DNA of 64,000 nt, from contig JBBATZ010000014.1 in assembly GCA_040398425.1 (NCBI GenBank), positions 1 through 64,000 of the forward strand, written 5' to 3'. This DNA comes from UBA7672 sp040398425 (GTDB lineage Bacteria; Pseudomonadota; Alphaproteobacteria; Caulobacterales; Hyphomonadaceae). This document shows, one piece after another, positions 17,846-25,040 of the stretch. A program made the position numbers and the translations under genes. Every line of letters starts with the position of its first letter. The stretch's first letter is position 1. The notes beneath the pieces were generated by a model. It ran no database searches, was not told the DNA's origin, and saw only the letters and a program-made list of their open reading frames with translations.

Positions 17846-17870
17846 GGAACCTCATCTTTGGCCGGACGTT
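17846..17870 (+). promoter_or_regulatory. EcfG-type (general stress sigma) promoter
   Basis: GGAAC (17846-17850) and CGTT (17867-17870) are separated by exactly 16 bases, matching the consensus GGAAC-N16/17-CGTT of the alphaproteobacterial general stress sigma factor EcfG/SigT. It lies about 40 bases before the CsbD start, right after the oxidoreductase stop codon. CsbD proteins are typical members of such stress regulons. Confidence 0.78.
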
Positions 17871-17910
17871 CTTTACCCGGACGCGGGACGTGGAAAAGAA
17901 AGATTTCGTC

Positions 17911-18108
17911 ATGAACAAGAATCAGATCGATGGCGGCACGAAAGAAGCCGCCGGCAAGGTGCAGAAGGAATTCGGCAAGGTCGTCGATTCGCCGAAGCAC
18001 AAGGCCGCGGGCGGCATGAAAGAGGCCGAAGGCAAGGTCCAGAAGACGGCTGGCAATATCGAAGAGAAAGCCAAGAACATTGCCAGGGAAGCGCGTAAGC
18101 CTCTTTAG
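17911..18108 (+). CDS. CsbD-family stress protein
   Basis: A 65-residue, very hydrophilic protein of the CsbD family. The pattern NQIDGGTKEAAGKVQKEFGK, followed by a second similar unit GGMKEAEGKVQKTAGNIEEK, is diagnostic. Such proteins accumulate under general stress, and their molecular role is unknown. The ATG at 17911 matches the usual N-terminus MNKNQIDG; an in-frame start at 17830 would cross the promoter. The gene has its own EcfG-type promoter and is closed by a hairpin terminator, making a single-gene stress unit. Confidence 0.93.
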   Translation: MNKNQIDGGTKEAAGKVQKEFGKVVDSPKHKAAGGMKEAEGKVQKTAGNIEEKAKNIAREARKPL

Positions 18109-18136
18109 GGCGACCACTTCTACCGCAGACAGAAGG

Positions 18137-18157
18137 CCCGGCGTGTGAAGCGCCGGG
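18137..18157 (+). terminator. Rho-independent terminator after csbD
   Basis: CCCGGCG (18137-18143) pairs with CGCCGGG (18151-18157) around TGTGAAG, followed by TCTTTATCTTGTTT. The position is 29 bases after the csbD stop. Confidence 0.85.
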
Positions 18158-18272
18158 TCTTTATCTTGTTTGTGTACTGTGTTCCTTGTTTCAAGGCATT
18201 TCACGCTGTGGCTTTGCAGCGGGCGGGGAAATGGCCTAGCAGGGCGCCGTCATCCCGTTGCGGAGCCTGGAC

Positions 18273-19220
18273 GTGGAAACGGCGGCAGCAATTGCCCGTG
18301 AGAGAACGAAACCGCGCCTGACTGGCGCGGCGCTTAGCTGGGCTGCGCTCTTGCTGCTTGTCGTGATCTGGGGGTCGACGTTTGCGGGGATTCGCGTTGG
18401 CGTCGAGACGATCACGCCGGGCTGGCTGGTCGCGGGACGGCTCACCAGCGGCGCGCTGTTCCTCGGCGCATGGATTCTCGGCGCGCGATTGTTGCGTCCG
18501 CAGGCGCGCGCAGCTGATGCGATCAAGGTGACGTGGCGGGCGATCGGCTGGTTCGCGCTGATCGGCATTGGCGCGACAATGATCCCGTTCGTTTTCTACG
18601 CCCATGCTGCGGAGTCTGTCGGGTCTGCAGTGATGGCTATCTGCAATGGCGCGACGCCGTTCGCGACCGTTCTGCTGGCGCACATGTTCACCAGCGACAG
18701 GCTGACGGCGCGAAGCGTGACCGGCGTGCTGCTCGGTTTCTTCGGACTGGTCGTGCTGGTTCTGCCGGAGTTCGGGCACGGCATGGGGGCGAGCTTTTTC
18801 GGCATCCTGCTCGCAATCGCCGGCGCATGGCTTTATGCGGTCGGGAATGTCGGGACGCGGCTTGCCCCGCGTATCGACCCGATTGTGTCGAGCTTCCTGA
18901 TCGTCGGGCTGGGCGCGGTGGCGGCGCTACTGCATGCGGTCGTGATGGAGCCGTTTCCGGCAGCGGCCAGCAGCGCGTCGATCTCGGCGATGATTGTGCT
19001 GGGTCTGTTGCCGACGGCGTTTGCGATGTTCGTCTATGTCTGGCTGATCCAGCGGGCAGGGCCTGTATTCGTGTCGTTCACGACCTACATGTCGCCGCTG
19101 TGGGCGACCGGTCTTGGCGTGCTGTTTCTGGGCGAGCCGCTGCAATGGTCGATGGTCGGCGCGCTGGCGCTGATCCTTGCAGGTGTTGCGGTGGCGAATG
19201 CGCGGCGGCGCATGCGTTAA
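18273..19220 (+). CDS. EamA/DMT-superfamily transporter
   Basis: An inner-membrane transporter with two EamA repeats and about ten membrane helices, 315 residues. The first repeat begins with the typical LLLVVIWGSTFAGIRVGVE. The second ends with SPLWATGLGVLFLGEPLQW, a glutamate-proline motif characteristic of the fold. These proteins export amino acids or other metabolites; the substrate is unknown. GTG at 18273 is favoured because GGAG (18262-18265) stands seven bases away; TTG at 18258 is the alternative. It lies directly upstream of the serine operon on the same strand, so export of a serine-related compound is a possibility only. Confidence 0.87.
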   Translation: METAAAIARERTKPRLTGAALSWAALLLLVVIWGSTFAGIRVGVETITPGWLVAGRLTSGALFLGAWILGARLLRPQARAADAIKVTWRAIGWFALIGIGATMIPFVFYAHAAESVGSAVMAICNGATPFATVLLAHMFTSDRLTARSVTGVLLGFFGLVVLVLPEFGHGMGASFFGILLAIAGAWLYAVGNVGTRLAPRIDPIVSSFLIVGLGAVAALLHAVVMEPFPAAASSASISAMIVLGLLPTAFAMFVYVWLIQRAGPVFVSFTTYMSPLWATGLGVLFLGEPLQWSMVGALALILAGVAVANARRRMR

Positions 19221-19226
19221 TTGACG

Positions 19227-19310
19227 TGCAGCCCATTCCGGCGCATACGCATTGCCGGGCCAGTCGCCCCCAACGGCGACCAGTCCATCTGTAAGGATGG
19301 GAGAAAACAG
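19227..19310 (+). ncRNA. serC leader RNA candidate
   Basis: Three consecutive stem-loops precede serC: CCGGC/GCCGG (19238-19242 with 19254-19258), GTCGCC/GGCGAC (19263-19268 with 19275-19280) and CCATC/GATGG (19285-19289 with 19296-19300). The last one abuts and partly covers the ribosome site GGGAG. This is the arrangement described for the alphaproteobacterial serC motif, a putative regulatory RNA whose final stem hides the serC ribosome site. Its ligand is not established. The call rests on position and structure. Confidence 0.68.
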
Positions 19311-20474
19311 ATGTCTACCGCCGCCAAACCGGCCGTGCGCCCTGATCGCGCGCACTTTTCCTCTGGACCGTGCGCCAAAAGGCCAGGCTGGAGCCCCGAC
19401 AATCTCAAGCTCGAATCTCTGGGCCGGTCGCACCGGTCAAAGCTCGGCAAATCGCGCCTGAAGCTGGCGATCGATAAGACCCGCGCCATTCTCGGGATTC
19501 CCGCCGACTATCGCATCGGCATCATGCCCGGTTCCGACACCGGCGCTATCGAAGCGGCCTTCTGGTCGATGCTGGGCGCGCGCCCGGTGGATGTGTTCGC
19601 GTTCGAGTCGTTCGGCGAAGACTGGGTGACGGACATCACCAGGCAGCTGAAGGTCGAGGCCACCACACACAAGGCCGGTTACGGCCAGCTGCCGGACCTG
19701 TCGAAGGCCCGCAAGGATGCCGACATCGTCTTCACGTGGAACGGCACGACGTCTGGCGTGAAAGTCCCGAATGGCGACTGGATCGCGGATGACCGCGAGG
19801 GGCTGACGTTCTGCGACGCAACCTCTGCCGTGTTTGCGATGCCGATCCCGTGGAACAAGATCGATGTGCTGACCTACTCCTGGCAGAAAGTGCTGGGCGG
19901 CGAGGGCGCACACGGAATCCTGATCCTGTCGCCCCGCGCCATCGAGCGCCTCAGGACCTACACGCCGAAATGGCCGATGCCGAAACTTTTCCGTATGGCC
20001 AAGGGCGGCGAAGTCACCGAAGGCATCTTCGAAGGCGAGACGATCAACACGCCGTCCATGCTGGCGACCGAGGACTATCTCGATGCGCTTGCCTGGGTCG
20101 AAGGTCTTGGCGGTGTCGACGCCACTGTCACGCGCTCGAACGCCAACCTTGCGGTGCTTGAGGCTTGGGTCGCGAAGACGCCGTGGGTGGAATTCCTCGC
20201 AGCGGATAAGACCATTCGCTCGAACACGTCGGTCACGCTGTCGATCACTGATCCGCGCGTCGCCAAGCTCGACGACAAGGGCCAGCAGGACTTCGTGAAG
20301 AAGTTCGTGGCGGCGCTGGAGAAGGAAAACGCGGCCTACGATATCGGCGGCTACAAGGCAGCTCCCCCGGGGCTCCGCATCTGGTGCGGCGCGACCGTGG
20401 AAGCGGCCGATGTCGAGAAGCTGACGCCGTGGCTCGATTGGGCGTTTGAAACGACAGTCGCGGAATTGTCCTGA
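19311..20474 (+). CDS. serC: Phosphoserine aminotransferase
   Basis: SerC converts 3-phosphohydroxypyruvate and glutamate to phosphoserine (and serves a parallel step in vitamin B6 synthesis). The 387-residue protein is the alphaproteobacterial/archaeal-type variant, starting PDRAHFSSGPCAKRPGW. The PLP lysine lies in LTYSWQKVLGGEGAHG near residue 192, and the C-terminal GGYKAAPPGLRIWCGATVE matches the family end. It begins the serC-serA operon behind the leader RNA. Confidence 0.96.
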   Translation: MSTAAKPAVRPDRAHFSSGPCAKRPGWSPDNLKLESLGRSHRSKLGKSRLKLAIDKTRAILGIPADYRIGIMPGSDTGAIEAAFWSMLGARPVDVFAFESFGEDWVTDITRQLKVEATTHKAGYGQLPDLSKARKDADIVFTWNGTTSGVKVPNGDWIADDREGLTFCDATSAVFAMPIPWNKIDVLTYSWQKVLGGEGAHGILILSPRAIERLRTYTPKWPMPKLFRMAKGGEVTEGIFEGETINTPSMLATEDYLDALAWVEGLGGVDATVTRSNANLAVLEAWVAKTPWVEFLAADKTIRSNTSVTLSITDPRVAKLDDKGQQDFVKKFVAALEKENAAYDIGGYKAAPPGLRIWCGATVEAADVEKLTPWLDWAFETTVAELS

Positions 20475-20498
20475 CACCCCGAGCGCGTGGAGGTCGCG

Positions 20499-20795
20499 AT
20501 GGCGACTGAAACCAGCCAGACCATCCGCGAATGGGGCGACGCCACCTTCGGCGCGCCGCAGGATGTCACCGTGCTTGTCACGCGCGCGCGTCTCGAAATG
20601 GATGAGCTGGAGCAGGCCATCCGCGAGGGCGACATGTCTGAGGCGGGCAGGGAGGCGGCGGATGTCGTCATCCTGCTGCACCGGCTCGTCGGCCTTCTCG
20701 GCATGGAGCTTTCCGAACAGGTCGACGCCAAGATGAAAGTCAATCGCGCGCGCAAATGGCGGGTGGCCGGAGACGGGACAGGCGGCCATGTCTGA
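20499..20795 (+). CDS. MazG-like nucleotide pyrophosphohydrolase
   Basis: A 98-residue all-helical protein resembling the MazG/DUF550 group of NTP pyrophosphohydrolases. The key feature is the pattern LEMDELEQAIREGD followed by EAGREAADVVILLHRL, in which E-x-x-E-L and E-A-x-D would bind magnesium. ATG at 20499 is chosen because GGAGG (20489-20493) is five bases upstream. It is co-transcribed with serC (24-base gap) and overlaps the next gene by eight bases. The nucleotide substrate is unknown. Why it sits in a serine operon is unclear. Confidence 0.72.
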   Translation: MATETSQTIREWGDATFGAPQDVTVLVTRARLEMDELEQAIREGDMSEAGREAADVVILLHRLVGLLGMELSEQVDAKMKVNRARKWRVAGDGTGGHV

Positions 20796-21351
20796 CCTCC
20801 GTCTCCGCGTCGCCACCCTGGCGGACGTTCTCCTTCTGCAACGTTGGGACCTTGATCCTGTCGTCATCTCGGCGACGACCGATGATCCAACCGAAACTGT
20901 CGCGCACGGCGAGCTAAACGAGTGGCCGACGAACATTGCGATGCATGAGGATGAGGTGTGGGAACACTGGATTGCCGAGGTCGCCGGTCACGACGACGCA
21001 TGGCGCCCAATCGGCGCCATGCAGATGTGCGATCCGCATCGCGAGCCGACGCATTACTGGGGCGCCATCGAGCCCGACCTGCGCGCGCTCGACATCTGGA
21101 TCGGCGAACCGGATGCGCGGGGCAAGGGATACGGCGAGACGATGATGCGTCTTGCTTTTGCGCGCTGTTTTTCCGATCCGCTGGTGACGGCGATCCTGAT
21201 CGACCCACTCAACTCGAACACGCGCGCCCACAAATTCTACCAGCGCCTCGGCTTCGTGCCGACGCATAGGCAGACGTTCAACGACGAAGACGATTGCCTC
21301 GTTCACAAGCTTACGCGTGCTGACTGGCGCGCCCGCATTCAGGGAGACTGA
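20788..21351 (+). CDS. GNAT-family acetyltransferase
   Basis: A 187-residue N-acetyltransferase of the GNAT superfamily. The acetyl-CoA-binding loop is GEPDARGKGYGETMMRLAF and the later part carries DPLNSNTRAHKFYQRLGFV, typical of the aminoglycoside 6'-acetyltransferase/RimJ-like subgroup. The start overlaps the MazG-like gene by eight bases, and serA follows after four bases, so all four genes are probably one transcript. The acceptor is unknown, and resistance should not be inferred from the fold. Confidence 0.85.
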   Translation: MSDLRLRVATLADVLLLQRWDLDPVVISATTDDPTETVAHGELNEWPTNIAMHEDEVWEHWIAEVAGHDDAWRPIGAMQMCDPHREPTHYWGAIEPDLRALDIWIGEPDARGKGYGETMMRLAFARCFSDPLVTAILIDPLNSNTRAHKFYQRLGFVPTHRQTFNDEDDCLVHKLTRADWRARIQGD

Positions 21352-21355
21352 GCAG

Positions 21356-22939
21356 ATGACCAACAAAGTGAAAGTCCTCATCGCCGACGATCTCGCGCCG
21401 GGCGCCGCCGATATCTTCAAGAATCGCGGCATCGAGGTGGACTTCAAGGTCGGCCTCAAGAAGGACGAGCTGATCAAGATCATCGGCGAGTATGATGGCC
21501 TTGCCGTGCGCTCTGCGTGCAAACCGGACAAGGATGTGATCGCCGCGGGTACGAAGTTGAAAGTGATTGGCCGCGCGGGCATCGGCGTCGACAACGTCGA
21601 TGTGAAGGCCGCGACTGCCAAGGGCGTCATCGTGATGAACACGCCCTTCGGCAACGCCATCACCACAGCAGAACATGCGATCGCGATGATGTTCGCCGCC
21701 GCCCGCCAGATTCCCTCGGCCAGCCAGCGCACCATCGCGGGCGAGTGGCCGAAGAAGGATTACATCGGGATCGAGCTTTATGCGAAAACGCTTGGCCTGA
21801 TCGGCGCAGGGAACATCGGCTCCATCGTTGCAGACCGCGCGCTTGGCCTGAAGATGAAAGTGGTCGCTTACGATCCCTTCCTCACGGCTGAACGCGCGAC
21901 GCAACTCGGCGTTGAAAAGGTCGAGCTGGACGAATTGCTGGCGCGCGCCGATGTCATCACACTGCACACGCCGCTGACCGAGCAGACCAAGAACATCCTG
22001 TCGGCCGGGAACCTTGCCAAGACGAAGAAGGGCGTGATCCTGATCAACTGCGCGCGTGGCGGGCTTGCCGATGAAGCCGCGGTGCGTGCGGGTCTCGACA
22101 GCGGCCATATCGGCGCTGCGGCGTTCGATGTCTTCCTCGAGGAGCCGGCGAAAACCAACGTACTGTTCGGCGCACCGAACTTTGTCGCGACGCCGCACCT
22201 CGGCGCGTCGACCGTCGAAGCGCAGGACAATGTCGCTTTCCAGGTCGCCGAGCAGATGGCGGATTACCTGCTGACAGGGGCCGTCACCAATGCGTTGAAC
22301 ACGCCGTCAGTCACGGCCGAAGAAGCGCCGAAGCTGAAGCCGTTCGTCGCGCTGGCGGAAAAGCTGGGGCAATTCGCTGGACAAGTCGCCGACGGCGGCT
22401 TGTCGGAAGTGGAGATCGAATACGAAGGCCAGGTCACGCAATTGAACCGCAAGCCGCTGACATCAGCGGCGCTGGCGGGCCTGCTGCGTCCCTTCCTTGC
22501 TGAAGTGAACATGGTTTCGGCGCCGTCGGTGCTGCAGGAGCGTGGCGGCTCTCTGAAAGAGTCCACCAACGACGCCAGCGCGGTCTATGACTCGCTGATC
22601 CGCATCAAGGTGAAGGTGGAAGGCAAATGGCGCTCGGTCGCTGGCGCGATCGTGGGCGGCAAACCGCGCATCGTCGAAGTGAAGGGCATGCAGCTGGAGG
22701 CGGACTTCCAGCCCTACATGCTGTTCGTCAACAACTCCGACAAGCCGGGCTTCATCGGCGCCATGGCGGGCTTGCTGGGCGAAGCTAAGGTCAACATCGC
22801 GACGTTCAACCTTGGCCGTGAAGCGGCTGGCGGCGACGCCATCGCGATTGTGGGTGTGGATCAGAACGTGCCCGAGAAAACGCTCGCCGCGATCCAGGCT
22901 CTGCCGCAGGTGCGTTACGTCAAGGTGCTGAAGTTCTAG
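21356..22939 (+). CDS. serA: D-3-phosphoglycerate dehydrogenase
   Basis: SerA oxidises 3-phosphoglycerate with NAD, the first step of serine synthesis. The 527-residue length marks the long form. The catalytic and NAD domains include IGRAGIGVDNVDVKAAT, TLGLIGAGNIGSIVADRA and the catalytic histidine region ATPHLGASTVEAQ. An intervening domain and a C-terminal ACT domain (from about residue 455, LFVNNSDKPGFIGAMAGLLG) follow. The ACT domain normally gives feedback inhibition by serine. ATG at 21356 follows the acetyltransferase stop by four bases, with AGGGAGA upstream. Confidence 0.97.
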   Translation: MTNKVKVLIADDLAPGAADIFKNRGIEVDFKVGLKKDELIKIIGEYDGLAVRSACKPDKDVIAAGTKLKVIGRAGIGVDNVDVKAATAKGVIVMNTPFGNAITTAEHAIAMMFAAARQIPSASQRTIAGEWPKKDYIGIELYAKTLGLIGAGNIGSIVADRALGLKMKVVAYDPFLTAERATQLGVEKVELDELLARADVITLHTPLTEQTKNILSAGNLAKTKKGVILINCARGGLADEAAVRAGLDSGHIGAAAFDVFLEEPAKTNVLFGAPNFVATPHLGASTVEAQDNVAFQVAEQMADYLLTGAVTNALNTPSVTAEEAPKLKPFVALAEKLGQFAGQVADGGLSEVEIEYEGQVTQLNRKPLTSAALAGLLRPFLAEVNMVSAPSVLQERGGSLKESTNDASAVYDSLIRIKVKVEGKWRSVAGAIVGGKPRIVEVKGMQLEADFQPYMLFVNNSDKPGFIGAMAGLLGEAKVNIATFNLGREAAGGDAIAIVGVDQNVPEKTLAAIQALPQVRYVKVLKF

Positions 22940-22949
22940 TTTGAAGTGT

Positions 22950-22977
22950 GAGCCCTCGTCTTTGCAGGCGAGGGCTC
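22950..22977 (+). terminator. Hairpin after serA
   Basis: GAGCCCTCG (22950-22958) pairs with CGAGGGCTC (22969-22977) around a ten-base loop, just after the serA stop. There is no clear T-tract, so termination may be partial or assisted. Confidence 0.5.
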
Positions 22978-23031
22978 GGACTTCGGTTGAAAACGGTTGC
23001 TCGGTCAGGTGTCGCGGTTAAGCTTGTCGGC

Positions 23032-23742
23032 ATGAACCGTCGTGTGTTCCTTGCGAGCGTTGCCGCGAGCGGCCTAGGGGTCGCTCATGCTCAGACGTCT
23101 GCGCCCCCGGCTGCGCTGATCTTTTATGCGGGGCAGGCGGGGCGGCTGACCAGCGATCGCGATCGCGAGGGAGGAAACCCTTTCGCATCAGCGCTGGTTG
23201 AGGTCATTGTGCAGAAGCCTCTGACGCTGGCGCGATTCACCGAACGGATGGCGATTGCCAATTCCATCAAGAGCCAGGGCTGGCAGATGATGGATTATCC
23301 GCGCGTTCTGCCGGCGCCAAAGGTGCGGCTGGACAAGGGCGAGAAGCGCGTGGCGCTGGTACTGATCAATGCGGACTATTCGAAGTCGGATGCGTACTCG
23401 CTGCCCGGCGCTGCGCATGACGCGAAGCGCGTTCCGGCGGCGCTGACCACGGCGGGTTTCGCGACGACGCTGGTGCTGGATGCAGACGCTGCGCATGCGC
23501 GGAAGGCGCTGGAGGAGTTCGCGGATCTGTCTCATGATGCCGATACGGCTTTGATCTATATAGGTGGGCACGGTGCGCAGAGAAGCAGGGACGTGTTCTG
23601 GCTGATGGGCGATTTTCCGGGGCAGGAAGCCAAATGGCTCGATAGTCACGCGATCACGGTTGCGGAGATCGCCTCAGCAGCAAAAGCAAGCGAGCTCAAC
23701 CTCGTTCTCTATGCCAGCTGCAGGGATAATCCATTTACATGA
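23032..23742 (+). CDS. Caspase-like protease with swapped p10-p20 order
   Basis: A 236-residue exported protein of the caspase/metacaspase (peptidase C14) fold. A Tat-like signal (MNRRVFLASVAASGLGVAHA, with RRVFL) is followed by residues 28-90, which resemble the p10 part that normally ends such domains: LIFYAGQAGRLTSDRDREGG, then NPFASALVEVI. Residues 106-236 resemble the p20 part: RVALVLINADYSKSD, LPGAAHDAKRVPAALTTAGF, IYIGGHGAQ with His180 and YASCRDNPF with Cys230. The stop comes six residues after the cysteine, so nothing p10-like follows. Both catalytic residues are kept. The order p10-p20 is as in type III metacaspases. ATG at 23032 is chosen for the signal peptide. Confidence 0.78.
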   Translation: MNRRVFLASVAASGLGVAHAQTSAPPAALIFYAGQAGRLTSDRDREGGNPFASALVEVIVQKPLTLARFTERMAIANSIKSQGWQMMDYPRVLPAPKVRLDKGEKRVALVLINADYSKSDAYSLPGAAHDAKRVPAALTTAGFATTLVLDADAAHARKALEEFADLSHDADTALIYIGGHGAQRSRDVFWLMGDFPGQEAKWLDSHAITVAEIASAAKASELNLVLYASCRDNPFT

Positions 23743-23755
23743 TCCGGCCTTTCAC

Positions 23756-24112
23756 ATGATCAACCCCGACGATGCGCACGCGTTTGCCCGCGCATGGGTG
23801 AAGGCGTGGAACGACCATGACCTGCAGGCGATCCTTGCCCACTATGCGGACGACATCGTGTTTCATTCGCCGCGCATCCGCATGGTGACGGGGCAGGATG
23901 TAGACGTTGTGCGCGGCAAGGCTGCGCTGGGAGATTACTGGAACAAGGCGCTGTCGCAGTCGCGCGAACTTTTCTTCGAAGTCGATGAGGTCCTGACCGG
24001 GTCAGACGCGATCACGATCATCTACACCAACCATAGACAGCAAACCGTCGCCGAGACGTTTGTCTTCGGCGACGGTGCAAAAGTGGTGCTGTCGATTGCG
24101 ACCTACGCCTGA
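23756..24112 (+). CDS. NTF2/SnoaL-like fold protein
   Basis: A 118-residue protein of the nuclear transport factor 2-like superfamily. The typical start DAHAFARAWVKAWNDHDLQAILAHYADDIVFHSP combines the two N-terminal helices and first strand of the cone-shaped fold. Family members are either small enzymes (isomerases, dehydratases) or binding proteins; no specific function can be assigned. ATG at 23756 lies 13 bases after the caspase-like gene, so co-transcription is likely. Its last ten bases overlap the end of the convergent gene. Confidence 0.75.
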   Translation: MINPDDAHAFARAWVKAWNDHDLQAILAHYADDIVFHSPRIRMVTGQDVDVVRGKAALGDYWNKALSQSRELFFEVDEVLTGSDAITIIYTNHRQQTVAETFVFGDGAKVVLSIATYA

Positions 24113-24900
24113 ACAGCAGGCTCGGCCGCTTTCGGCGCGACGTTGGCGCTGAGCTTTGACGCGTAGATCGCCGATTCCATCGCGATGGTGAGGCACATGG
24201 CCGGCGGCATCACGCGCGAGGCCGTCATGAGCAGATTGCCGGCGACTTGCGCTGTAATCCCGACCCAGGATTTACGACTGGCGCGAATGGCCTGGCCGTT
24301 GGTCGCAAGGGCGGGCGGGAGATCGCCGGCGAGGGCTTCCAGCGTCAGCGGACCGACCAACTTCAGGAGATCGCGTGCCGGCATGACAGGTTGGGCGTTC
24401 TGCGCGACGGAAGGGAGGCCTTCAACGACCGAGCCCAGTGAATCGTTCACGTGACGGAACATGGCGGGCACGTTGGGAAGCTCGCTGCGGTCGAGGCCCT
24501 TCTGCATGGCGGCCGTGACCATCATGTTCCAGACGCGTGAGCGGGCGGTTTCAGGGTCGCTGACGCTGTAGAGCATGTCGTTGAGGGCATCGCCGTAGAT
24601 CAGCGTGCGCCCGTCCTTGAGAGGTGTCTCCTTGATGCGGTTTTCGGCGCGCGCTTTCTCCAGGCGCTCGGCGTCGGCGAGCAATGAGATCTGGGCGCAG
24701 ACCCCTGCGATTGCTCCGGCGGCGGCCATCAGCGTCGGCGCATGCATCTTTTTTTCGAGCGCGATGCGGGGAGGAAGATTCCGCATGATGAGGCCGAACG
24801 CGAAGTTGCAGGCGATCTCGTCCGGCTGACCCGCCCATGGGAAATGGTTTCCCGGTGTTGCGGTCGTTTCAGCCTGTTGTGCGCTCGTCGTCCCAATCAT
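24103..24900 (-). CDS. Hypothetical protein, possible membrane association
   Basis: A 265-residue protein that I do not recognise. A moderately hydrophobic stretch near residues 70-90 (LMAAAGAIAGVCAQISLLAD) and another near 220-245 could contact a membrane, but no signal peptide is present. The region around residues 105-130 (DGRTLIYGDALNDMLYS) looks like part of a folded soluble domain. ATG at 24900 is preferred because the frame beyond it (to 24996) enters the divergent promoter region. It overlaps the end of the convergent NTF2-like gene and is divergent from the MerR gene. Confidence 0.65.
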   Translation of the reverse strand: MIGTTSAQQAETTATPGNHFPWAGQPDEIACNFAFGLIMRNLPPRIALEKKMHAPTLMAAAGAIAGVCAQISLLADAERLEKARAENRIKETPLKDGRTLIYGDALNDMLYSVSDPETARSRVWNMMVTAAMQKGLDRSELPNVPAMFRHVNDSLGSVVEGLPSVAQNAQPVMPARDLLKLVGPLTLEALAGDLPPALATNGQAIRASRKSWVGITAQVAGNLLMTASRVMPPAMCLTIAMESAIYASKLSANVAPKAAEPAVQA

Positions 24901-24985
24901 GTCCGGTCTCCCATTCGACTCCGGGCGGACTCTGCAATTAGCGGACCGCGCCAAGATTAACCCAAAATCGAGCGCAAAGTAATGC

Positions 24986-25010
24986 TTGACCCTCACGGAA
25001 CGTTAGAGAG
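24986..25010 (+). promoter_or_regulatory. Candidate MerR/TipA-type operator
   Basis: TTGACC (24986-24991) runs into CTCACG-GA-ACGTTAGAG, an imperfect dyad. MerR-family activators of the TipA group often bind a dyad placed directly after a TTGACC -35 box with an overlong spacer. No convincing -10 was found, so this is tentative. It lies 30 bases before the MerR gene. Confidence 0.4.
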
Positions 25011-25040
25011 CAGGACTGGTCCGACACGCAGGAGCGGCAC

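Noticed and set aside
19437..20936. A 499-codon minus-strand open frame
   Set aside because: It is the antisense shadow of serC and the following genes and is rich in Arg and His. The plus-strand genes are certain.
22940..23031. Caspase-like gene start further upstream at 22948
   Set aside because: The extension of 28 residues has no signal character and overlaps the hairpin after serA. The Tat-like signal begins at 23032.
23032..23742. Caspase-like gene as a truncated pseudogene
   Set aside because: The early stop would suggest truncation, but the segment that normally follows the catalytic cysteine is present at the N-terminus, a signal peptide is intact and no frameshift remnant follows.
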